A stretch of 8,192 nucleotides of DNA, taken from an uncultured Lachnospiraceae bacterium (GTDB taxonomy: Bacteria > Bacillota > Clostridia > Lachnospirales > Lachnospiraceae). The notes under the pieces were generated by a model. That model did not search any database. It was not told the DNA's origin and saw nothing but the letters and a program-made list of their open reading frames with translations. The position numbers were made by a program, and so were the translations under genes. Of this stretch, positions 1 through 5,414 are shown piece by piece (position 1 is the first letter of the stretch; each line of letters starts with the position of its first letter). The stretch spans positions 1 through 8,192 of the forward strand of contig CATZYB010000118.1 of assembly GCA_958426095.1 (NCBI GenBank), in the 5' to 3' direction.

Positions 1-2
1 GC

Positions 3-1139
3 GACGTCGATCCGGATAATCACAGCTTCACAAACTATGTGTACAACAACGATGCGACCTGTACGGCCGACGGAACCGAAACGGCAGAATGCGACCGCTG
101 CGGCAGCACCGATACCCGTGAAAAAGTGGGCTCGATGCTCGGACATAATGCGGTCAAAACCGAGGCCAAGGCTGCGACGTGTACGGAGGGCGGTAACATC
201 GAATACTGGTACTGTGATGTATGCGGCAAATATTTCAGAGATGCGGAGGGCAATACGGAAATCACCCTTGCCGATACGGTTATTTCTGCAACTGGCCACA
301 AATTGATTCACACCCCGGCGAAAGCCGCGACGTGTACGGAGGGCGGCAACATCGAATACTGGTACTGTGATGTATGCGGCAAGTATTTCAGCGATGCCGA
401 GGGTAAGACGGAAATCACCCTTGCCGATACAGTTATTAAAGCAGTCGGGCACAAGCTGACTAAGACCCCGGCGAAAGCCGCGACGTGTACGGAGGACGGC
501 AACATCGAATACTGGTACTGTGATGTATGCGGCAAGTATTTCAGTGACGCGGAAGGTAAGACAGAAATCACCCTTGCCGATACGGTCATTAAAGCAACCG
601 GGCACAAGCTGACTAAGACCCCGGCGAAAGCCGCGACGTGTACAGAGGCGGGTAATACGGAATATTGGACGTGTGATATCTGCGGCAAACATTTCAGAGA
701 TGCGGAGGGCAAGACAGAAATCACCCTTGCCGATACGGTCATTAAAGCAACCGGGCACAAGCTGACTAAGACCCCGGCGAAAGCCGCGACGTGTACAGAG
801 GCGGGTAATACGGAATATTGGACGTGTGATATCTGCGGCAAACATTTCAGAGATGCGGAGGGCAAGACAGAAATCACCCTTGCCGATACGGTCATTAAAG
901 CCACTGGCCACAGTTATAAGGACGGAAAATGCTCCATCTGCGGCGCTTCCGACCCGAATTACAAACCGGCCAGTCCTACAGGCTCCGACAAACAGAGCAA
1001 CAATGCAGGAAAAGGCAGCAATAGTCCGCAGATGGGCGATGACAGCAATATTGCATTGTGGAGCTTCATAATGCTTATGGCTGGCACAGCTTTGGCCGGC
1101 ACGGCCGTTTACACCCATAAGAAAAAGCGCAGCAGATAA
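3..1139 (+). CDS. Repeat-rich sortase-anchored-like surface protein, 5' end outside window
   Basis: The frame is open from the left edge, so the gene is partial at its N-terminus; the GTG at position 39 is internal and has no ribosome-binding site. The visible 378 residues are almost entirely Cys-containing repeats, each with a His in a GHKL-like motif, then C-x10-C-x2-C (ATCTE...CDVCG). A degenerate unit begins at His near position 21 and a short cap (GHSYKDGKCSICG) closes the array. A low-complexity Ser/Asn/Gly/Lys linker follows, then SPQMGD, a hydrophobic segment of about 20 residues and a KKKRSR tail. This is the layout of Gram-positive wall-anchored proteins. The H/C pattern could bind a metal, but that is inference. 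The ligand or function cannot be told from the visible part. The stop is TAA, followed within 12 bp by a terminator. The region is GC-richer than the genes at 2.8-5.3 kb. Confidence 0.85.
   Translation, partial: DVDPDNHSFTNYVYNNDATCTADGTETAECDRCGSTDTREKVGSMLGHNAVKTEAKAATCTEGGNIEYWYCDVCGKYFRDAEGNTEITLADTVISATGHKLIHTPAKAATCTEGGNIEYWYCDVCGKYFSDAEGKTEITLADTVIKAVGHKLTKTPAKAATCTEDGNIEYWYCDVCGKYFSDAEGKTEITLADTVIKATGHKLTKTPAKAATCTEAGNTEYWTCDICGKHFRDAEGKTEITLADTVIKATGHKLTKTPAKAATCTEAGNTEYWTCDICGKHFRDAEGKTEITLADTVIKATGHSYKDGKCSICGASDPNYKPASPTGSDKQSNNAGKGSNSPQMGDDSNIALWSFIMLMAGTALAGTAVYTHKKKRSR
171..935 (+). repeat. Five tandem 153-bp (51-residue) repeats in the surface protein
   Basis: Units begin at GC(C/T)GCGACGTGTAC at 171, 324, 477, 630 and 783, exactly 153 bp apart, so the reading frame is kept. 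Each encodes KAATCTE.GN.EYW.C..CGK.F, then an ITLADTVI stretch and a GHKL-like junction. The repeats fall into two subtypes. The first three read EYWYCDVCGKYF and the last two EYWTCDICGKHF. Units 4 and 5 appear identical at the DNA level from the unit start to about position 901, after which the sequence moves into the terminal cap. Such identity points to a recent duplication or gene conversion. Confidence 0.93.
1026..1136 (+). other. Cell-wall sorting signal-like C-terminus with a non-canonical motif
   Basis: Codons 1026-1040 give P-Q-M-G-D, preceded by Ser. The usual clostridial form of the LPxTG sorting motif is (S/L)PxTGD, so Met occupies the Thr position where sortase cleaves after Thr. 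ACG to ATG is a single transition. Downstream are an uncharged stretch (IALWSFIMLMAGTALAGTAVYT) and the basic tail HKKKRSR, as expected for a membrane stop. Whether a sortase still accepts the site cannot be told; otherwise the protein would remain membrane-held. Confidence 0.7.
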
Positions 1140-1150
1140 TTCTGCAGTAT

Positions 1151-1174
1151 GCGGTCTTTCCGCGACCGCTTTTT
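1151..1174 (+). terminator. Intrinsic terminator of the surface-protein gene
   Basis: GCGGTC (1151-1156) pairs with GACCGC (1164-1169) around a 7-base loop, and five T follow at 1170-1174. It starts 11 bp after the TAA stop of the surface-protein gene. Confidence 0.8.
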
Positions 1175-1220
1175 GTGGGCAATGTCATTTAGGTAAGGCA
1201 TTGTTGTGACCATACGTTTT

Positions 1221-1259
1221 CAGGCAGAGATAAGGGAATCCCTATCTCTGCCTGTTTTT
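1221..1259 (+). terminator. Strong hairpin with T-run between convergent genes
   Basis: CAGGCAGAGATA (1221-1232) pairs perfectly with TATCTCTGCCTG (1243-1254). GGG/CCC extends the stem past a bulged A to an AAT loop, and TTTTT follows at 1255-1259. On the plus strand it is a textbook terminator, backing up the one at 1151. On the minus strand the hairpin begins 3 bp after the ATPase stop codon but is followed by AAAACGT, so it lacks a U-tract there. It may still protect or weakly terminate the ATPase transcript. Confidence 0.78.
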
Positions 1260-2532
1260 AAATTAACCAAACCGGCACATACCAGTTCTTTTCATTTACG
1301 GGCAGTAAGTCGTTTGCCATGCAGACAACACTTCCCGTTCCGATTTCTACCTTTAGAGACTCCAAGCCTCCAAAGGCTTCTGCCTGGGTCACAGGCTCTA
1401 AAACACTAAAGTTTTTGATAGCGGTCTTTCCTGGGGATGCCGCTTTCTTGATCTCGATTGGAGAAAGCACGCCATTTTGGTAAAGAAGCAGATCGATTTC
1501 CTTTTGGTCCCTATCCCTGTAATAGAAAATAGGGGGTTCTTTTCCCACGTTCAAATAGCTCTTATAGATTTCTGAAAACACATAGCTTTCAAAGAAGGCA
1601 CCGGACATAGCCCCTTTTTCCAGTGCTTCAGGATTGCCCCATTTTAAGAGGTAAGCGGCTAAACCAGTATCCAAAAAATGAAGAAGCGGCATTTTGACAA
1701 CGCGTTTCAATGCGTTATTATGATATGGCTGCACCAAAGCAATAATATGAGAGGACACTAAAATGGAGAGCCATTTTTTTGCCGTTGGCGACGAAACTCC
1801 AGCCATGTTTGCCAGTTCCTCATAGATTACAGGCTTTGAAGTATGAGCGGCAACGACCGTCATAAAATTGTAAAACTGCATTTCGTCAGCTACCTGTGCA
1901 AGATCGCGAATGTCCCGCTGCAGGTACGTATCTACATAGGAGCGATAATATGTCTCCCAATCAACATTTCCATCCGCATAAAGTTCTGGCATGGAGCCTC
2001 TGAAAATCCTGTTGTAAATTTCATTTAAGCCGTGGGGCGTTCTTACAGACAAGCGGTTCATCAAATGCGCTGGGTACGTCTGGAACGGTTCGCTTGGCTC
2101 CTGGTAAATCTCAGCATCGGACAATCCTAATAAATTTACGATGCCGACGCGTCCGGCCAAACTTTCACTGACGTTATTCATAAGCCGGAAGACCTGTGAT
2201 CCTGTAATCCAGAAGTCTCCCTTTTTTTTGGAACGGTCCACGCTCATTTTAATATAAGGCAGCAACTCTGTTGCGTATTGAATTTCATCGATCAGCACCG
2301 GAGGGGAATATCTCTGCAAGAACAGCGCAGGATCATGTTTTGCCAAATATCTCACATCGGGGTCATCCAAGGTTACATACTTCCGCATCAGTCCCTTGCT
2401 TCGCTGCGCTTCTGCGAGTTTTTGCAGAAGGGTTGTTTTTCCCACCTGCCTGGGACCAGTCACTAACAGCACAGGGAACATTTCAGAGAGCCGCGCAATC
2501 GTATCTTCCGCCGCTCGTTTAATATATGCCAT
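1258..2532 (-). CDS. AAA_14/DUF4143 family ATPase
   Basis: The complete protein has 424 residues, a typical length for this family. The N-terminal AAA+ domain has Walker A GPRQVGKTT at residues 26-34, Walker B VLIDE at 79-83 and a sensor-like ITGSQ at 109-113. The C-terminal DUF4143 part has the family's late signature YYRDRDQKEIDLLL...PIEIKK (about 337-363), where E345/D347 and E360-x-K362 resemble the core of a PD-(D/E)xK nuclease fold; catalysis is unproven. The central DLAQVADEMQFYNF...SSPTAKKWLSIL stretch looks like a winged helix. The start is ATG at 2532, with GGAAGGGAGAG about 8 bp upstream. It is a single-gene unit, convergent with the surface-protein gene and divergent from marR, with its own promoter. 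The cellular role of these common ATPases is largely unknown, and links to toxin-antitoxin-like or mobile DNA functions are speculative. Confidence 0.93.
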   Translation of the reverse strand: MAYIKRAAEDTIARLSEMFPVLLVTGPRQVGKTTLLQKLAEAQRSKGLMRKYVTLDDPDVRYLAKHDPALFLQRYSPPVLIDEIQYATELLPYIKMSVDRSKKKGDFWITGSQVFRLMNNVSESLAGRVGIVNLLGLSDAEIYQEPSEPFQTYPAHLMNRLSVRTPHGLNEIYNRIFRGSMPELYADGNVDWETYYRSYVDTYLQRDIRDLAQVADEMQFYNFMTVVAAHTSKPVIYEELANMAGVSSPTAKKWLSILVSSHIIALVQPYHNNALKRVVKMPLLHFLDTGLAAYLLKWGNPEALEKGAMSGAFFESYVFSEIYKSYLNVGKEPPIFYYRDRDQKEIDLLLYQNGVLSPIEIKKAASPGKTAIKNFSVLEPVTQAEAFGGLESLKVEIGTGSVVCMANDLLPVNEKNWYVPVWLI

Positions 2533-2580
2533 ATTGTTCTCTCCCTTCCAATTTTAGTATAGGTAATTCAAACAAAAATA

Positions 2581-2675
2581 TTCGGCAAATCTAAATTACA
2601 ATTTTATTTTAGCCAGAATTTCTCCGCTTGTCAACATAAATTCGGCAAATCTAAAGTGGCATTTTAGATTTGCCG
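2581..2675. repeat. Paired 15-bp motif bracketing the ATPase promoter; one copy in a perfect palindrome
   Basis: TTCGGCAAATCTAAA occurs at 2581-2595 and again at 2641-2655, exactly 60 bp apart. The second copy continues into a perfect inverted partner: CGGCAAATCTAAA (2643-2655) and TTTAGATTTGCCG (2663-2675), with a 7-bp centre. The first copy has only a decayed inverted partner (TTTTATTTTAGCC, up to 2614). The palindrome lies just upstream of the -35 and the single copy just downstream of the expected transcription start, which is how operators for looping or dual-site repression are placed. The binding protein is unknown; autoregulation by the ATPase is inference. Confidence 0.75.
2606..2634 (-). 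promoter_or_regulatory. Sigma-A-type promoter of the DUF4143 ATPase gene
   Basis: Read on the minus strand, a perfect -35 TTGACA (2634-2629) is followed by a 17-bp spacer and a -10 TAAAAT (2611-2606, five of six consensus). Transcription would begin near 2599, giving a leader of about 65 nt before the ATG at 2532. The ribosome-binding site GGAAGGGAGAG is at about 2541-2551. Confidence 0.8.
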
Positions 2676-2775
2676 TAAGGGCACACATTTGCGAACTGAT
2701 ATTGGACATTCCTCCATCCAGATCACCATGAACTTGTGTTGCCATGTGACAGAGTATACGCTTGTTGATAATCTA

Positions 2776-2826
2776 GTTGATAAAATCAACCTTTTGTGGT
2801 ACAATTATATTGTTGACAAAATCAAT
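2776..2826 (+). promoter_or_regulatory. marR-GNAT promoter with two palindromic operators
   Basis: The -35 TTGATA (2777-2782), a 17-bp spacer and the -10 TACAAT (2800-2805) form a sigma-A promoter with a start near 2812. Two 15-bp sites overlap it: GTTGAT-AAA-ATCAAC (2776-2790, perfect) covers the -35, and GTTGAC-AAA-ATCAAT (2812-2826, one mismatch between arms) covers the start point. An extra half-site, GTTGAT, is at 2764-2769. Size, symmetry and position fit MarR dimer binding, so the operon is probably autorepressed. The stretch 2676-2760 upstream of this shows nothing I can name. Confidence 0.82.
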
Positions 2827-2850
2827 TAAAATTATCGGAGGTCAATCATT

Positions 2851-3285
2851 ATGAATAAAATAGAGAAAGCTGCATCTGACATACGAAGATTTAATCGCTT
2901 CTATCTGCCTTTTTTCCACTTGCTGACACAGAAATATCTAAACTCCGACTATTCTATGGCAGAGGCCCGGATTTTGTATGAAATATATGAGCAGGGAAAA
3001 ATCAGTGCCACAGATATTGTAAGTAGTCTCCATGTTGACAAAGGGTATTTGAGCCGCATACTAAGACGATTTGAAGACAGAGCTGTCATACAAAAAGAAG
3101 TATCCGATACAGACTTGAGACGGTCTGTCATTTCCCTTACTGAAACCGGTACGCGTTTGGCCGAGAAGCTTATGGCAGAATCAAACAGGCAAATTGCAGA
3201 AGAACTCACAGGTTTATCCGAAAACGATCTGGATAGACTGACTGATCTTATGGGTGAAATTACAGAAATTCTGGAGGGTAAATGA
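2851..3285 (+). CDS. MarR-family transcriptional regulator
   Basis: The 144-residue length is normal for the family. MarR proteins are dimeric winged-helix regulators, often repressors released by small ligands or oxidants. Here the N-terminal helix (1-30) and the C-terminal helices (100-143) would form the dimer interface. The helix-turn-helix spans about 50-76 with recognition helix DKGYLSRILRRFE (63-75). The wing is KEVSDTDLRRSVISLT (82-97), with the characteristic D-x-R-R preceding the second strand. The ATG start has GGAGG at 2837-2841, 9 bp upstream. The gene is immediately followed by a GNAT acetyltransferase. MarR and GNAT are often found fused or adjacent, so this regulator probably controls that enzyme and itself through the palindromes in its promoter. 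The inducer is unknown. Confidence 0.93.
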   Translation: MNKIEKAASDIRRFNRFYLPFFHLLTQKYLNSDYSMAEARILYEIYEQGKISATDIVSSLHVDKGYLSRILRRFEDRAVIQKEVSDTDLRRSVISLTETGTRLAEKLMAESNRQIAEELTGLSENDLDRLTDLMGEITEILEGK

Positions 3286-3286
3286 G

Positions 3287-3757
3287 TTGAAATTAATTGA
3301 ATACGATTTAAAATATAAAGAAGATTTTATCCGGTTCAACAAGGATTGGATTGTTGACAATTTTGGTTTTCTTGAAGACGAGGATATCAAGACATTCGAA
3401 GAGATAGATCAGGAATTGGCAAATGGTGCGATGATCTACTTCGCTGTCGAGGACGATATTGCGCTGGCTTGCTGTATGGCAAAGCCGATGGAAAACGGAA
3501 CCTGGGAAATCTGTAAACTGGCATCTAATAAAAACAGGCCTCACAAGGGCTGCGGAAGCGTTGTTTTTAAAGCTGCTGTTCAGTGGGCCATTGACCACGG
3601 GGCAAAGAGGCTGTTCATTCTTTCAAATAGTAGACTGAAAGCGGCAATTCATATCTATAAGAAATTCGGGTTTAACGAAATAAAGTTGGATGACTATGAG
3701 TATGTGCGTGGAGACATTGCATTTGAAAGAATAATTGAAGCCGGAGTATCCTTTTAA
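3287..3757 (+). CDS. GNAT-family N-acetyltransferase
   Basis: Members move the acetyl group of acetyl-CoA to an amine on a small molecule or protein. I start the gene at TTG 3287: it is one base after the marR stop, has GGAGGG at 3273-3278 with 8-bp spacing, and gives a normal N-terminus (LKLIEYDLKYKEDFIRFN). An in-frame ATG at 3254 would overlap marR by 32 bp and lacks a good site. The 156-residue protein has the beta-strand FAVEDDIALACCMA (about 52-65), the acetyl-CoA loop NRPHKGCGS (83-91, with G88 and G90; Pro at the usual Q/R position), and the late motif NSRLKAAIHIYKKFGF (114-129). Close spacing implies translational coupling with marR. The layout resembles a split form of known MarR-GNAT fusion proteins. 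The substrate cannot be inferred. No terminator is visible behind it. Confidence 0.9.
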   Translation: MKLIEYDLKYKEDFIRFNKDWIVDNFGFLEDEDIKTFEEIDQELANGAMIYFAVEDDIALACCMAKPMENGTWEICKLASNKNRPHKGCGSVVFKAAVQWAIDHGAKRLFILSNSRLKAAIHIYKKFGFNEIKLDDYEYVRGDIAFERIIEAGVSF

Positions 3758-3778
3758 AGTAATTGCATAAAAAATGTT

Positions 3779-3829
3779 TTATCGACGAACGCCCCTTTCT
3801 ATGCTATGATATAGAAAGCATATATGTCT
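3779..3829 (+). repeat. Truncated duplicate of the downstream GTPase promoter and 5' coding end
   Basis: Positions 3779-3811 match 5343-5375 over 33 bp with one difference (A3801 against G5365). The next 19 bp, ATAGAAAGCATATATGTCT (3811-3829), are identical to 5449-5467, which lie inside the GTPase gene and encode its residues 12-18. The two matches are contiguous here but separated by 73 bp at the GTPase locus, with a shared A at the join. This is what a duplicated copy with an internal deletion would look like. Homology ends after 3829. Confidence 0.8.
3782..3810 (+). promoter_or_regulatory. Probable promoter of the AlbA-domain gene (duplicated)
   Basis: The -35-like TCGACG (3782-3787), a 17-bp spacer and the -10 TATGAT (3805-3810) lie inside the duplicated block. 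The same pair stands in front of the GTPase gene at 5346-5374. It would start transcription near 3817 and leave a leader of about 108 nt before the TTG at 3925. The -35 is weak (four of six), so the call rests on the good -10, the spacing and the duplication. Confidence 0.55.
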
Positions 3830-3876
3830 GTATAGTCCAGTAGTAAGTATGAGTAAAGCAATGAAAACAGTTGATA

Positions 3877-3920
3877 TTAGATTTGTCGGGCACCGTCTGA
3901 CAGATTCAGGAAAGAGGTGC
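3877..3920 (+). promoter_or_regulatory. Leader motif and hairpin covering the ribosome-binding site
   Basis: TTAGATTTGTCGG (3877-3889) differs at one base within the 12-base core from the motif bracketing the ATPase promoter, and has the same orientation relative to its gene. It runs into a possible RNA stem: GCACC (3890-3894) with GGTGC (3916-3920), and inside it CTGA (3897-3900) with TCAG (3906-3909) around a CAGAT loop. The outer 3' arm contains part of the Shine-Dalgarno AGAGGTG (3913-3919). Folding would hide the site, so translational control is possible but unproven. Confidence 0.4.
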
Positions 3921-3924
3921 GGAT

Positions 3925-5325
3925 TTGAAATTATCAGAGTTTTTGGGAGAAACTACCGAATATGATAAAAAGCAGGAAGTAGAAATGCGGAAACCAAAAA
4001 GCTGGCTAAAAAGTGTCAGTGCATTTGCGAACGGAAATGGCGGTGTATTGATTTTTGGTGTTGCAGATGATGATACTGTAATCGGAATTAAGGATATAAA
4101 AAGAGCATCTGAATTTGTCAGTCAGAAAATAAAGGAACGAATTGATCCTTTCCCAGAGATTGTGATGCAGATCCACAGTACAGAGGAAGGAAAAAAGCTA
4201 CTTACTGTTGAGGTGATGAAAGGACAAGAAACTCCTTATTATTATCATGGAGATGGAAGTATGGAGGCTTTTATTCGGATTGGGAATGAGTCAGTTACTG
4301 CAAACGCAGCAGAGTTGAAAAGGCTTGTGCTGCGTGGAAAAAATTCTTCCTTTGATTCTTTGATAACAGACTATGATTTCAAAGATTTTTCTTTTTCAAA
4401 ACTGCGGGAGCGTTTCATGGAATGGAACAGGGCGAGTATGCCGGAGAAAAGTTTCGAATCATTTGGAATTGTGGATGATAAAGGAAAGCTGACCAATGCA
4501 GGGGCTTTACTTGCAGATAATTGTCCAATTCGATATTCCCGGCTGTTTTGCACACGTTGGAATGGGCTGGATAAGAGCGGGGGTCAGATCGACGCTCTGG
4601 ACAGTGCAGAGTATAGCGGAAGTCTGATCATCCTTTTGGAGGAAGGCGTCCGTTTTGTAAAGAGAAATATGAAAACACTCTGGAAAAAAACACCTGATTC
4701 CAGAATTGAAATGCCGGATTTTTGTGAACGGAGTGTTTTTGAAAGCCTTGTTAATGGGCTGATCCACAGAGATTATCTGGTCAATGGCAGTGAAGTGCAT
4801 ATAGATATTTTTGATGATCGTCTTGTAATATATTCTCCGGGTGGGATGCCGGACGGGACAAAAGTACAGGATAGGGACATTAATGCAATTCCGTCTACAA
4901 GAAGAAATCCGGTACTGGCGGATATATTTGGACGACTGGGATATATGGAACGTCAGGGGAGCGGATTAAATAAAATTCGCGAAGCATATGAAAATGCCGC
5001 AAACTATCAGAAGGGAATGGAACCAGAATTCTATTCAGATAGAGTGCTGTTTATGGTGACATTGAAAAATTTGAATTATAAAATAGCAATGTATGAAGCT
5101 AAAAATGAAGCTTTAAATAGGGCTTTAAATAGGGCTTTAAATGAAAATGAGGAAAAAATTTTAGAACTTATACAAAAGAATCCGTATATTACACAAGTTG
5201 AAATTAAAGAGCAGTTACAGATCGCCCGGAGCCATGTTCAAAAAATTATGAAATCATTGGTTGAAAGAGAAATAATTGCGCGCGTTGGGGCGAAAAAAAC
5301 AGGATATTGGGAAATCAAAAAATGA
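3925..5325 (+). CDS. AlbA_2 / GHKL-ATPase / winged-helix putative regulator
   Basis: The protein has 466 residues, full length for this family. The start is TTG 3925 with AGAGGTG 5-6 bp upstream, and the N-terminus MKLSEFLGETTEYDKK is the usual beginning. The AlbA_2 (Schlafen-like) nucleic-acid-binding domain spans about 10-130, with SAFANGNGGVLIFGV at 32-46. A linker region contains LTNAGALL (189-196). The HATPase_c_4-like domain spans about 265-380: N-box ESLVNGLIHRDY (273-284), IDIFDDRLVIYSPGG (293-307) and RNPVLADIF...GSGLNKI (327-351). A 4-residue repeat linker (391-406) leads to a C-terminal winged helix (about 407-466). The family is usually called 'ATP-binding transcriptional regulator'; its target is unknown. 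The gene is AT-rich compared with the GTPase gene, sits between two copies of that gene's promoter, and has no clear terminator. Transfer from elsewhere is likely. Confidence 0.9.
   Translation: MKLSEFLGETTEYDKKQEVEMRKPKSWLKSVSAFANGNGGVLIFGVADDDTVIGIKDIKRASEFVSQKIKERIDPFPEIVMQIHSTEEGKKLLTVEVMKGQETPYYYHGDGSMEAFIRIGNESVTANAAELKRLVLRGKNSSFDSLITDYDFKDFSFSKLRERFMEWNRASMPEKSFESFGIVDDKGKLTNAGALLADNCPIRYSRLFCTRWNGLDKSGGQIDALDSAEYSGSLIILLEEGVRFVKRNMKTLWKKTPDSRIEMPDFCERSVFESLVNGLIHRDYLVNGSEVHIDIFDDRLVIYSPGGMPDGTKVQDRDINAIPSTRRNPVLADIFGRLGYMERQGSGLNKIREAYENAANYQKGMEPEFYSDRVLFMVTLKNLNYKIAMYEAKNEALNRALNRALNENEEKILELIQKNPYITQVEIKEQLQIARSHVQKIMKSLVEREIIARVGAKKTGYWEIKK
5095..5142 (+). repeat. Four 12-bp tandem repeats encoding the regulator's linker
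   Basis: Units at 5095, 5107, 5119 and 5131 encode EAKN, EALN, RALN and RALN. The last two, AGGGCTTTAAAT, are identical, and the second differs from them only at its first codon. The unit is a multiple of three, so gain or loss by slippage would change the length of the linker between the ATPase-like and winged-helix domains without breaking the frame. Confidence 0.85.
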
Positions 5326-5345
5326 TTTGGCAAAGTTTTCACTTA

Positions 5346-5374
5346 TCGACGAACGCCCCTTTCTGTGCTATGAT
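5346..5374 (+). promoter_or_regulatory. Promoter of the Tet(M)-like GTPase gene
   Basis: The -35-like TCGACG (5346-5351), a 17-bp spacer and the -10 TATGAT (5369-5374) predict a start near 5381 and a short leader of about 34 nt to the ATG at 5415. An almost exact copy lies at 3782-3810. The -35 is a poor match, so an activator or an extended element may help. Confidence 0.6.
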
Positions 5375-5407
5375 AATGAATGAATTATGACAGAGACAGA
5401 AAGGGGC
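5355..5407 (+). promoter_or_regulatory. 11-bp inverted repeat joining the promoter spacer and the Shine-Dalgarno site
   Basis: GCCCCTTTCTG (5355-5365) is the perfect reverse complement of CAGAAAGGGGC (5397-5407), with a 31-bp centre. The left arm lies between the -35 and -10; the right arm contains AAAGGGG, the ribosome-binding site 8 bp before the ATG at 5415. In an mRNA begun at the local promoter the left arm is absent. In read-through RNA from the AlbA gene both arms are present and would bury the site. G5365, the one base that differs in the upstream promoter copy, completes this pairing. Confidence 0.55.
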
Positions 5408-5414
5408 ATTTCCT

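Noticed and set aside
308..904. Long minus-strand open frame of 198 codons inside the surface-protein repeats
   Set aside because: Its repeat structure mirrors the 153-bp repeats of the plus-strand gene, with no ribosome-binding site or recognisable domain. It is an antisense shadow kept open by repetition.
171..935. Regular repeats considered as a CRISPR array
   Set aside because: The units are contiguous 153-bp coding repeats with no unique spacers, and they preserve a reading frame.
1206..1409. Small plus-strand open frame opposite the end of the ATPase gene
   Set aside because: It overlaps the terminator hairpin and the antisense of a well-supported gene, and has no ribosome-binding site or domain.
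2643..2675. Palindrome upstream of the ATPase considered as a transcription terminator
   Set aside because: Neither strand has a T-run directly after the stem, and it lies next to a promoter -35, so an operator is more likely.
3254..3286. ATG at 3254 as start of the GNAT gene
   Set aside because: It overlaps marR by 32 bp, lacks a good ribosome-binding site and adds non-homologous residues. TTG 3287 has GGAGGG at ideal spacing.
3758..3778. ATAAAA/TTTTAT hairpin after the GNAT gene as a terminator
   Set aside because: The stem is all A-T with no stability, so it does not support a terminator call.
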